DNA from: an uncultured Senegalimassilia sp. | GTDB lineage: Bacteria; Actinomycetota; Coriobacteriia; Coriobacteriales; Eggerthellaceae | Direction of reading: 5' to 3' | Assembly (NCBI RefSeq): GCF_934630535.1 | Contig: NZ_CAKTVU010000004.1 | Location: forward strand, 1-64,000 | DNA length: 64,000 bases | In this document: one piece after another, positions 35,437 to 43,809 of the stretch | Numbering within the stretch: position 1 is the first letter of the stretch | Layout: each line of letters begins with the position of its first letter | Notes under the pieces: generated by a model | Told to the model about the DNA's origin: nothing | Seen by the model: the letters and a program-made list of their open reading frames with translations, nothing else | Databases searched by the model: none | Position numbers and translations under genes: made by a program

Positions 35437-35471
35437 AAAGGGAAGGCCGCAGCTGTGAGCTGCGGCCTTCC
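35437..35471. terminator. Bidirectional hairpin between the ABC gene and the phosphodiesterase gene
   Basis: A 14-bp stem with loop GTG. On the minus strand it ends in CTTTTC; on the plus strand there is no T tract. Confidence 0.7.
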
Positions 35472-35490
35472 TGCGCTTGATGCCGTTCTG

Positions 35491-36039
35491 TTATTCCCAG
35501 CTTGCTTCCTGCAGGGTTTCGCCGTTAAGCGATTTCAAGGCGAACGCGCCGTTTTCGTAGACGGCGTAGCTGGCGGAGCCGTCCTTGGGGATGGAGGTGC
35601 TTCCCGGGTTCACGAACATCACGCCGTCGACGAGCTCGAGCCGCTTGATGTGCGTGTGCCCCGTCAGCAATGCGCTTCCGTTCGGCAGAGCGGGCGGCTG
35701 ATCGGGTGAGTTGCCCGCAAGGTGACCATGGCTCAGATGCAGCAGATGGCCATCGGCCCACACCTGGGAAAAATCGCTCAGGCAGGGGAAATCGAGCACC
35801 ATCTGATCGACCTCCGCGTCGCAATTTCCCCGCACGGCGATGATGCGCTCTGCCATGTCGTTGAGGATGGCGAGCACCTCTTTGGGCGCATAGCCCTCGG
35901 GCAGGTCGTTTCGCGGGCCGTGATAGAGCAGGTCACCGAGCAGCAGCACACGGTCGGGGGTTTCCTCGTCGATGCGCTGGCCTAAGGTGCGGACGGCGGG
36001 CGCCGCTCCATGCAGGTCGGATGCGATGACGAACTTCAT
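35491..36039 (-). CDS. YfcE/MJ0936-family metallophosphodiesterase
   Basis: 182 aa calcineurin-like phosphoesterase. All metal-binding blocks are present in order: SDLHG, GDLLYHGPRN, GNCD, SHGH and GHTH. YfcE enzymes hydrolyse model phosphodiesters; the natural substrate is not known. ATG 36039 has AAAGGAGA upstream and lies 14 bases after dgt, so the two genes form an operon. Confidence 0.92.
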   Translation of the reverse strand: MKFVIASDLHGAAPAVRTLGQRIDEETPDRVLLLGDLLYHGPRNDLPEGYAPKEVLAILNDMAERIIAVRGNCDAEVDQMVLDFPCLSDFSQVWADGHLLHLSHGHLAGNSPDQPPALPNGSALLTGHTHIKRLELVDGVMFVNPGSTSIPKDGSASYAVYENGAFALKSLNGETLQEASWE

Positions 36040-36053
36040 ATAGCTGGTCTCCT

Positions 36054-37283
36054 TTACAATCGGGGAAGGTCGGCGCAGTAGCCTCGCGCCAGGATGTGTT
36101 TGCCGCTGTCGGGGAACAGGTAGCGGTACAGCTCCATGAAATAGCGATCGGTCATGGATGCCATGTAGTCCACCACCACCTGATTGCGGTTGGTATGCGT
36201 GAGGTAGCCCTCGACGGTGATGCTGCGCGACTTCGCCGCCAGCTGTTTTGCGTGATGCAACACGACCGGTGACCGCTCGTCACCGGTCGTGACATCGGTC
36301 AAAAGCCTGTCGTACATGTCCTCGAACATCTCGCCGACGGCGTTTCCGCTTCCTGCGCGCCATCCTTCGCAATCGTAGATGCGTTCGTAGTTCTGCTGTT
36401 TTGCGCGCTTGACGTCTTCAAACACTTCCCGGCTCATGCGGATGTCGTCCTGCCCGAAGCTGTGGTTGACCACGTCGACGGTGATATTGTTGATGATGCG
36501 CGCATTGTCGCGCCCGATGATTTCGGTCTCGAAGCCGTCAAGGGATGGCAGCACGCCCATAGCGATGGCATCGTCGCGGTCTTTGCCCAGGTAGGCGATC
36601 ATGTCGGCCAGGCGGACCACGCATCCTTCGAGGGTGGAGGGTCGCAGGCGCTTGATGGCGGAATCGTCGAGCGTGCATTCCTCGACCAGCCCATCAAGCT
36701 GCGTGAACGTTTCCGTGCCGCCTTGGCGAAGCACTTGCTGGGCGAACTCGCCGTTATGGCACAGCGCACCGTCAAGCACCTGCAGGCTGATATTGCGGGG
36801 ATAGAGGCGGTCCATCACCCGCACGGAATGCACGTTGTGGTGAAAGCAGCGCCCCGTGCGGCTTTGCAGGCACTTCGACAGGAACTTCTCCCCGGCATGG
36901 CCGAACGGCGTGTGCCCCAGATCGTGGCCGAGCGCGATGGCCTCGATGAGCTGGCAGTTCAATCCCAGCAGCCGGCCGATGTTGCGCGCGATGCGCCCCA
37001 CCAGCTGCACGTGCAGCCCGCGACGGCAGATATCGTCGTCCTCCACCAGGCTGAACACCTGCGTTTTGCCCGCATAGCGGTTATAAGCGGGGATGTTCAT
37101 GATCTTGTCGATGTCGCGCGAGAACGCCGGGCGCGACAGCGTGGCCGCATCGTGGGGGTTGTCCTCGCGTCGGAGCACGCCCTCGTCGGGGAAGCTGCGC
37201 GGATGCATGCGCCCGCAGTGCAGGTTCTCGACTATGGCCTTTTCCACATCGGGTTCAAGTTGCAGGTATGCGGGCTCGCTCAC
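36054..37283 (-). CDS. dgt: dGTP triphosphohydrolase-like HD-domain protein
   Basis: About 409 aa. The HD phosphohydrolase signature is in ALGHDLGHTPFGHAGE, with an earlier TLSRPAFSRDIDKIMN segment typical of dNTPases. It is expected to hydrolyse dGTP or other dNTPs to nucleoside and triphosphate. GTG 37283 has GGAAAGGAAA just upstream; that stretch lies within the alternative start at 37301, which is therefore less likely. dnaG, on the other strand, starts about 170 bp away: a nucleotide-pool gene divergent from primase. Confidence 0.9.
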   Translation of the reverse strand: MSEPAYLQLEPDVEKAIVENLHCGRMHPRSFPDEGVLRREDNPHDAATLSRPAFSRDIDKIMNIPAYNRYAGKTQVFSLVEDDDICRRGLHVQLVGRIARNIGRLLGLNCQLIEAIALGHDLGHTPFGHAGEKFLSKCLQSRTGRCFHHNVHSVRVMDRLYPRNISLQVLDGALCHNGEFAQQVLRQGGTETFTQLDGLVEECTLDDSAIKRLRPSTLEGCVVRLADMIAYLGKDRDDAIAMGVLPSLDGFETEIIGRDNARIINNITVDVVNHSFGQDDIRMSREVFEDVKRAKQQNYERIYDCEGWRAGSGNAVGEMFEDMYDRLLTDVTTGDERSPVVLHHAKQLAAKSRSITVEGYLTHTNRNQVVVDYMASMTDRYFMELYRYLFPDSGKHILARGYCADLPRL

Positions 37284-37366
37284 GGCGTTTCCTTTCCGCA
37301 TGTCGAGATGTTACGCGCTTATTGTATCGCACGCGCCGCTCATACGGGAACATAGGTTCTATGCGG

Positions 37367-37372
37367 TATACT
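37367..37372 (+). promoter_or_regulatory. Candidate -10 box of dnaG
   Basis: TATACT within CGGTATACTTTAC, 80 bp before the dnaG start. Its position argues against the in-frame ATG at 37361 as the translation start. Confidence 0.45.
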
Positions 37373-37453
37373 TTACCTGAAAAAGCAAAGCGGCCCGCCA
37401 ACGCGCGGCCGGCATCAGGCATACAGGCACAAGGCGGGGGTTCGGTCACATCC

Positions 37454-39328
37454 ATGGCGATCAGCGATGAGGATATCCAAAAGGTTCGCGAGGCCAGCGA
37501 CTTGGTCGCCATCATGGGCGAGACGGGCCCGGTCAAGCAGCGCGGCCGCGATTTCTGGCTGTGCTGCCCCTTTCACAACGAGAAAACCCCGTCGTGCAAG
37601 ATAGACCCGGCGCTGCAGCTGTGGCATTGCTTCGGCTGCGGGGAAGGCGGCGACGTGTTCGCCTTCATCATGAAGTCCCAGGACCTGTCGTTTCCCGAGG
37701 CCGTGCGTTACCTGGCCGAGCGCGCTCACATCGACATCGCAGATGATCAGGGCAAACGTGGGCCCGGCATGGGGCAGGGCGCCAAGGCGCGACTGCGCGC
37801 CGTGTGCGCGGAGGCGGCGGAGTTCTTCCATACGCAGCTCATGCGCAGCAAAAGCCCGCAGGCCGGCGCCGCGCGCGCATACCTGTCGCAGCGCGGCCTT
37901 GGCGGCGATATCCCGAAAACCTGGATGCTCGGATTCGCGCCCGGCCAAGGCACGCTTGTGCGCCACTTGGCTTCGAAGGGTTTCGAATCCACCGAGATGA
38001 TCCAGGCCAATGTGGCCGTCGTCGGCTCGGATGGGCGCGTGCGCGACCGATTCTTCAATCGCGTGATGTTCCCCATCAAAGACGAGCAAGGGCAGTGCAT
38101 AGCCTTCGGCGGGCGCGTGATCGGCAAGGGCGAGCCGAAATACCTTAACAGCCAGGAAACGCCGCTGTTCCACAAGGGCCGCATGCTCTATGCGCTTGAC
38201 AAGGCGAAGGCGGCCATGGCGTCCACGGGCGTGGCCGTGGTATCGGAGGGTTATACCGACGTCATCGCCATGCACGAGGCCGGCATCCGCAACGCGGTCG
38301 CCACGTTGGGCACGGCGCTCACGCGCACGCATATCCGCGTGCTCTCGCGTCATGCGCGCAAACGCATCGTGTACCTGTTCGACGGCGACGCCGCAGGCCA
38401 GCGAGCCGCAGATCGCGCCTTGCAGTTCATCGACTCCTCCATGACGCCCGAGGCAGGCGCCGCGCGCATCGACCTGTTCGCCGTCACGCTGCCCGACAAC
38501 CTCGACCCCGCCGAGTTCATCGCCGCTCACGGCGGCCGTGAGCTGCAGGCCCTGATCGACCAGGCGAAGCCCTTGCTGGAATACGGCATCGATCGAAGGC
38601 TGGGGAACTGGGACCTTTCTCGTGCCGAAGGGCGCTCGGCCGCCGTGGCCGATGCGCTCAGCGTGTTGGCGCCCATCAAGGATTCGCTGCTCGCCAAGGA
38701 TTACGCGCGCCAGATCGCCAGCCGCGCCCGTGCCGATGAGAACGACGTGTTGGGGCAGTTGGCGGACCTCAAACCCCCGCGCATCTTCGATGCGGAGGAA
38801 ACCGCCGGCGGCCACGCCGGCAACGCCGCCCCCGCGGCGCCCGTCCGGCGCAAGCTGCCCAAGTCCGAGATGAACCGGCGCAGGTTCGAGCGCCAGCTTT
38901 TGGCGCTGTGCGCCGCGCGCACCGACCTGGCCTTGGCCCACGCCGATGCGCTCGCCTCGGTGCAGTGGCACGACCCGGCATGCGCTGCCGTGTCCGCCAG
39001 CATGCTCGACACCTTGACCGCGGACCCCGCCGCCTTGCCGGCGGCCATCGTGGGCGCGGCGAGCATGGCCGAACCGCGTGCAGCCGGCTTCCTGACAAGG
39101 GGCGTTCCCGAATCGGCGGTGCCCGAGGACTTGGCGGCGTTTCTGGTGGAGGAGCTTTCCATCGGCGATACGGAGGAGGCTATCTCGGCCATGCGCGCGC
39201 AGATGTCGGCCCCCGCTTCCATGCCGCCCGAGGACTATGAGCTTCTGTTCGAGACCGTTGCCGCCATGCAGCGCGAGCTGACCGCCCGCAAAAGGGCGCA
39301 CGCCGAAAGCGCAACCTCTAGCAGGTAG
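37454..39328 (+). CDS. dnaG: DNA primase
   Basis: About 624 aa. The N-terminal CHC2 zinc finger has Cys38, His41, Cys59 and Cys62 (CPFHNEKTPS and HCFGCGEGGD). The TOPRIM catalytic core has VVSEGYTDVIAMHEAG and YLFDGDAAGQRA. The C-terminal helicase-interaction domain is Ala-rich and diverged. It makes RNA primers at the replication fork. ATG 37454 starts the canonical N-terminus (MAISDEDIQKVREASDLVA); upstream ATGs precede or overlap the likely promoter. Partner rpoD, usual in other bacteria, is not adjacent. Confidence 0.95.
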   Translation: MAISDEDIQKVREASDLVAIMGETGPVKQRGRDFWLCCPFHNEKTPSCKIDPALQLWHCFGCGEGGDVFAFIMKSQDLSFPEAVRYLAERAHIDIADDQGKRGPGMGQGAKARLRAVCAEAAEFFHTQLMRSKSPQAGAARAYLSQRGLGGDIPKTWMLGFAPGQGTLVRHLASKGFESTEMIQANVAVVGSDGRVRDRFFNRVMFPIKDEQGQCIAFGGRVIGKGEPKYLNSQETPLFHKGRMLYALDKAKAAMASTGVAVVSEGYTDVIAMHEAGIRNAVATLGTALTRTHIRVLSRHARKRIVYLFDGDAAGQRAADRALQFIDSSMTPEAGAARIDLFAVTLPDNLDPAEFIAAHGGRELQALIDQAKPLLEYGIDRRLGNWDLSRAEGRSAAVADALSVLAPIKDSLLAKDYARQIASRARADENDVLGQLADLKPPRIFDAEETAGGHAGNAAPAAPVRRKLPKSEMNRRRFERQLLALCAARTDLALAHADALASVQWHDPACAAVSASMLDTLTADPAALPAAIVGAASMAEPRAAGFLTRGVPESAVPEDLAAFLVEELSIGDTEEAISAMRAQMSAPASMPPEDYELLFETVAAMQRELTARKRAHAESATSSR

Positions 39329-39546
39329 GGGTTGCGCCCTTCCCGGCGTCGTGCTCGCATGGTGCCGCCATCTTGCTCGGCCGTCTTCGGCGAACCGCCG
39401 TTCCCATTCATGCCGAGCAGGGGTTTTGTGGAACTTTGCGCCCGCAGGGGCGTTAGCTGCGCGTGCATGTCACAATAATCGGATTAGAAAGGCGGGCGTT
39501 CAGCGCACCCGCCGCCAACCAAACCAACCCGCAAAAGGAAATGCAT

Positions 39547-40080
39547 ATGCTTTCAATCGTGCAATCGCCCGACCCGCTGCTCAACACGGTATGCGAGCCC
39601 TGCGATTTCAATGACAAGAGCCTCAAGCGCCTGGCCAAGCAGATGGCCCATGTCATGTATAAGAACGCCGGTTGCGGCCTTGCCGCGCCCCAGGTCGGCG
39701 TGCTCAAGCGTCTCGTGGTCATCGATTGCGACCAGGAGGACGGCGTCCGCGAGCCCATCGTCATGCTCAACCCCGTGATCGTCGCGCGTGAGGGCGAGCC
39801 GGTCGCCGAGGAAGAGGGCTGCCTTTCCATTCCCGGCATCTCCGTGCCCATCGCGCGCCCGCCGTTCGCCCGCTGCCGTTACTACGACCTTGACGGCCAG
39901 CTTTGGGAGATCGAGGGCGACGGGCTGCTCGGCCGCTGCCTGCAGCACGAGACCGACCACCTTGACGGCGTCACCATGTTCGAGCGCGCCGAGCCGATGG
40001 CCCGTCTGAAGGCCCTTGAGGATTACGAGCGCGCCCTGGCCGCCGGTGCGCGCCCCGGCGAGACTTCGGTGGAGGCGTAA
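39547..40080 (+). CDS. def: Peptide deformylase
   Basis: 177 aa. It removes the formyl group from nascent proteins. The three motifs are GCGLAAPQ (42-49), EGCLS (90-94) and HETDH (134-138); Cys92, His134 and His138 bind the metal. ATG 39547 is eight bases after AAAAGGAA; ATG 39541 abuts that site. fmt follows 5 bp downstream, pairing removal and addition of the formyl group. Confidence 0.96.
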   Translation: MLSIVQSPDPLLNTVCEPCDFNDKSLKRLAKQMAHVMYKNAGCGLAAPQVGVLKRLVVIDCDQEDGVREPIVMLNPVIVAREGEPVAEEEGCLSIPGISVPIARPPFARCRYYDLDGQLWEIEGDGLLGRCLQHETDHLDGVTMFERAEPMARLKALEDYERALAAGARPGETSVEA

Positions 40081-40085
40081 GGGGC

Positions 40086-41042
40086 ATGCGCATCGTATTC
40101 ATGGGCACGCCCGACTTCGCCGCATCGGTGCTCTCCGAGCTTGCCTCGCAGCATGACGTGGTGGCCGTCTACACGCGCCCCGACGCCGTGCGCGGCCGTG
40201 GCAAGCAGCTGGTTCCCAGCCCGGTGAAGGCCGAGGCGTGCGAGCGCGGCATCCCCGTGTTCACGCCGAAAACGCTGCGCGACGCCGCCGAGCAGCAGGC
40301 GCTCGCGGCGCTCGAGCCCGACGTCATCTGCGTAGCAGCTTACGGCATGCTGCTGCCGGCCGAGGTGCTGTCCATCCCCAAGCATGGTTGCTTGAACGTG
40401 CACGCCTCCCTGCTGCCGCGCTGGCGTGGCGCCGCCCCCATCGAGCGCGCCATCTTATCCGGCGACGAGGAGGCCGGCGTGTGCATCATGCGCATGGAGG
40501 AAGGGCTCGACACGGGCGACTATTGCGTATGCCGCTCGCTCGAGGTGGGCGACAAGAACGTGGCCCTGCTCACCGATCTGCTCGCCGACCTGGGCGCGCA
40601 TGCGCTGCTCACGGCGCTTTCGCAGCTGGAGGCGGGGTGCATCCGCTGGACGCGCCAGGACGCCGAGCACGTTACTTACGCTGAGAAGATCGGCAAGGAC
40701 GAGCTTGCGCTCAGCCCTGCCGATACGGTGGAGCAGGCGTGCCGCAAGGTGCGCGCATCAAGCGCAGCCCATCCGGCGCATGCGATCGTCGCGGGCAAGG
40801 ACATCACCGTGCTTGCTGCGCAACCGGCGCCAGCCGAACAGGCGGATGCGGCATGCGCGGGCATGGAGCCCGGCAGCGTGCGATTCGTTGCCAAGCGCCT
40901 GTACCTGGGCGCGGCAGATAGTGCGATCGAGCTTATGGAAGTGAAACCCGCCGGCAAGGCGGCTATGGCGGCAAAGGCGTTTGCCGCAGGCATTCAGGGA
41001 ATCAAGGAAAACACCAAGACTTGGGAGGGCCCGCGTGGCTGA
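40086..41042 (+). CDS. fmt: Methionyl-tRNA formyltransferase
   Basis: 318 aa. It formylates initiator Met-tRNA. FMGTPDFAASVL at the N-terminus and NVHASLLPRWRGAAPIERAI (the formyl-folate site) are the diagnostic motifs; the C-terminal tRNA-binding OB-like domain follows. Operon member between def and rsmB, overlapping the rsmB start by 8 bp. Confidence 0.97.
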   Translation: MRIVFMGTPDFAASVLSELASQHDVVAVYTRPDAVRGRGKQLVPSPVKAEACERGIPVFTPKTLRDAAEQQALAALEPDVICVAAYGMLLPAEVLSIPKHGCLNVHASLLPRWRGAAPIERAILSGDEEAGVCIMRMEEGLDTGDYCVCRSLEVGDKNVALLTDLLADLGAHALLTALSQLEAGCIRWTRQDAEHVTYAEKIGKDELALSPADTVEQACRKVRASSAAHPAHAIVAGKDITVLAAQPAPAEQADAACAGMEPGSVRFVAKRLYLGAADSAIELMEVKPAGKAAMAAKAFAAGIQGIKENTKTWEGPRG

Positions 41043-42993
41043 TCAGCAGAACAACGAAGGCGCGCCGCGTCAGCGCCGTGAAGGCGGCAACGGCGGTTAT
41101 CGAAAGGGCGGCCAGCACGGCGGCTTTGGCAATCGTCAGGGCGGTCCGCGCCGCGATGGCGGCAAGGGCGGTTTCGGCGGTCGCGACGATCGTCGCGGCG
41201 GGAATCGCGGGCAGGGTGGCCGTGACGGCCAGCGCCGTGATGGCGGTAAGGGCGGATATCGCGGGCGCGATGGCGAGAAGCGCGACTTCCGCGGCAACGG
41301 CGGGCGCGATGGCGAGAAGCGCGAGTATCGCGGTAACGGCGGGCGCGACGATCGTCGCGGCGGTTACAAGGGCGATCGCGGCCCGAAGCGCGACTTCAAG
41401 CGCGACGGCAAGCCCGAGTTCAAGCGCGAAGGCGCCGAGGGCGGTCAGCGTCCCGAGGGAGCTCAGCATGCCGGCGGCGATCGCCCCGTGCGCGAGCCGA
41501 AGCCCGATTTCCGCGGCCGCAACACCGCCCGCGACCCGCGCCGCAAGCCCGAGCAGGGCGGCCAGGGCGCTCCGCGCGGCGAGAAGGGCGGCTTCCGCGG
41601 TTCGGCCAAGCCGGCACGTCCGCGCCGCAAGTCCAACGCCACGCCCGCCCGCTTGGCGGCGCTCGACGTGGTGCGCACCGTCCGCGAGCGCAACGCGTTC
41701 GCGCAGGACGTCATCGCCCAGGTGATCGACAAGTCCACCATGTCCGTGGAAGACCGCGCGTTCGCCACGCTGCTCGCCCTTGGCACGGTAAGCGCCCGCG
41801 GCACGCTCGACGAGATCATCGACCGCGCGCTCGACACGCCCGAGGACATCTTCCGCGAGACGCGCGACGCGCTGCAGATCTCCACGTACGAGCTTATCTT
41901 CCTTGGCAAGGAAGCCCATGCGGCCGTCGACCAGGGCGTGGAAATGGTGAAGTCGTTCAGCCCGGGCCCTGCGGCACGCGTGGCCAACGCCGTGCTGCAC
42001 AAGATCGTGCGCCTGCGCATCGATTTCCCGTTCGGCAACCCGGCAACCGACCTTGATGCGCTCGCCCGCACCCAGGCGTTCCCCACGTGGATGGCCAAAA
42101 AGCTCATGGAGGAGATGGGCCCGCAGGCCGCCATCGAGTTCATGCGCGCATCCAATGAGCAGGCCCCGCTGTACGTGGCCGTCAACGCCTGCAAGGTGGA
42201 CGACGAGCACGTGCTCAAGGCCTTCGAGCGCGCGGAAGAGGAAGTGCAGCCGGTGGCCCTTGGCGACATGAACGTGCAGGGCTGCCTGCGCGTGCCGGAA
42301 AGCCGTGCGCTGTTGGTCCCCGCGCTTGCGCGCCAGCTCGACCAGGGCAAGATCTTGGTCTCCGACGCTGCTGCGCAGATGGTGGCCGCCAACGTGCTGC
42401 CCGAAGAGAAGCCCGAAAACGTGCTCGAGATCGGCGCTGGCCGCGCCACGAAGACCATCCTGCTGCAGTCCAACGCCTGCCGCAAGTACGGGTCGCAGAT
42501 CGAGGAGTACGTCACCATCGACAACCACGCCTACAAGACGCGCCTGCTTGAGAAGCGCGCCGAGCAGTACGGCGTCGTGGTGACCGAGGCCTTCACCGGC
42601 AATGCGCTCGAGCTTGACAACATCATGCCCGACCGCATGTTCTCGTTTATCTTCGTGGACGCCCCGTGCTCGGGCATGGGCACGCTTCGCCGCCACCCCG
42701 AGATCCGTTGGCGCACGAGCGAGGAGGACCTGGCCGGTTTCGTGGAAACCCAGCTGGGCATGCTCAAGGCCGCGGCGGATCACGTTGCCCCGGGCGGTGC
42801 GCTGGCGTATTCCACGTGCACGGTCACGCGCGAGGAGAACGCCGGCGTGGTGAAGGCGTTCTTGGACAGCGAGGAGGGTGCCGACTTCACGCTCGATCAG
42901 CTGTGCGGTCGCAACTGCCTTGCAACCCGTCTTGCCCCCGGCTCGTCGGATGCGCACTTCGCCGTGCGCTTCGTTCGCAAGCCGCAGGAATAG
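41035..42993 (+). CDS. rsmB: 16S rRNA m5C967 methyltransferase RsmB with RGG-rich N-terminal tail
   Basis: About 652 aa. Residues about 205-340 form the NusB-like RNA-binding domain and the rest is the SAM-dependent methyltransferase, with the two catalytic cysteines in DAPCSGMGTLRRHPEIRW and YSTCTVTREEN. Before these is a Gly/Arg/Asp-rich tail of about 190 residues with many GGR, RGG and GRD units, absent from ordinary RsmB. GTG 41035 has GGGAGG upstream, within the end of fmt, so def, fmt and rsmB are one operon. Confidence 0.92.
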   Translation: MADQQNNEGAPRQRREGGNGGYRKGGQHGGFGNRQGGPRRDGGKGGFGGRDDRRGGNRGQGGRDGQRRDGGKGGYRGRDGEKRDFRGNGGRDGEKREYRGNGGRDDRRGGYKGDRGPKRDFKRDGKPEFKREGAEGGQRPEGAQHAGGDRPVREPKPDFRGRNTARDPRRKPEQGGQGAPRGEKGGFRGSAKPARPRRKSNATPARLAALDVVRTVRERNAFAQDVIAQVIDKSTMSVEDRAFATLLALGTVSARGTLDEIIDRALDTPEDIFRETRDALQISTYELIFLGKEAHAAVDQGVEMVKSFSPGPAARVANAVLHKIVRLRIDFPFGNPATDLDALARTQAFPTWMAKKLMEEMGPQAAIEFMRASNEQAPLYVAVNACKVDDEHVLKAFERAEEEVQPVALGDMNVQGCLRVPESRALLVPALARQLDQGKILVSDAAAQMVAANVLPEEKPENVLEIGAGRATKTILLQSNACRKYGSQIEEYVTIDNHAYKTRLLEKRAEQYGVVVTEAFTGNALELDNIMPDRMFSFIFVDAPCSGMGTLRRHPEIRWRTSEEDLAGFVETQLGMLKAAADHVAPGGALAYSTCTVTREENAGVVKAFLDSEEGADFTLDQLCGRNCLATRLAPGSSDAHFAVRFVRKPQE

Positions 42994-43005
42994 CATATGA
43001 TCCCG

Positions 43006-43041
43006 TTTCATGCCGGCGAGGGCTTCTTCGCCGGCATGAAA
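43006..43041. terminator. 14-bp hairpin after rsmB
   Basis: TTTCATGCCGGCGA pairs perfectly with TCGCCGGCATGAAA around an eight-base loop, 13 bases after the rsmB stop. No T tract follows on the plus strand. Confidence 0.55.
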
Positions 43042-43121
43042 CATATTGGAAACAATTTCAAGCGTACTATTTATTTGAAAGTGTGGCATAACGCAAATAT
43101 ATGAGAGGGGGTCAGGTTTAC

Positions 43122-43703
43122 ATGGAGCCGAATTATCAAGAGGTGGCGAACAGGATTCGCGCGTTGCGCGAGGATATGGGCCTGACCATGCAGGAGATGG
43201 CCGATGCCACCGGCCGCAGCTTGGCCGAGTATCAGGCGCAGGAGTCGGGGGCCGAGGAACTTTCGTTCACCTTCCTGTACAAATGCGCGGCGAACCTGGG
43301 CGTCGACCCCATCGAGCTGCTCACCGGCGAAACCCCGCATCTGACGGGCTACACCCTTACGCGTGCAGACGAGGGCCTGGCCGTGAAGCGCCGCAGCGGG
43401 CTTGAGTACCTGCACAAGGCCCCGCATTATCGCAACAAGCTGTGCGAACCGTTTTTCGTCACGGCCGATTACCGTCCCGAGCTGCAGGATAAGCCCATCC
43501 ACCTGTCCTATCACAGCGGGCAGGAGCTTGATTACATCCTGGAAGGCCGCATGCGCTTCCAGTACGAGGAGCACACCGAGGAGCTCGGCCCGGGCGATAT
43601 GCTGCTCTATGATTCCGGCCGTGGGCACGGCATGATCGCCATCAATGGCGCACCGTGCAAATTCCTGGCTGTCGTTTTGAAGGCGAAGGAAGACATTATC
43701 TAG
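43122..43703 (+). CDS. XRE-type helix-turn-helix regulator with C-terminal cupin
   Basis: 193 aa. The N-terminal HTH (VANRIRALREDMGLTMQEMADATG) is followed by a cupin barrel (residues about 105-185: HSGQELDYILEGRMRF, GPGDMLLYDSGRGHGM). Regulators of this build often sense a small carboxylate or amine and control adjacent metabolic genes. ATG 43122 has GAGAGGGGGTC upstream. It immediately precedes the acyl-CoA synthetase gene, which is probably its target and co-transcribed with it. Confidence 0.9.
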   Translation: MEPNYQEVANRIRALREDMGLTMQEMADATGRSLAEYQAQESGAEELSFTFLYKCAANLGVDPIELLTGETPHLTGYTLTRADEGLAVKRRSGLEYLHKAPHYRNKLCEPFFVTADYRPELQDKPIHLSYHSGQELDYILEGRMRFQYEEHTEELGPGDMLLYDSGRGHGMIAINGAPCKFLAVVLKAKEDII

Positions 43704-43809
43704 GCAAGCGCCCGCCTAGGGTTGCTTGCCGAAAACCAACCTTCTTATCGACCGCATCGTGCGCGGTCTGGTTCCGCGCACCTAAATTCCAAGGAAGTTC
43801 GGCAACATC

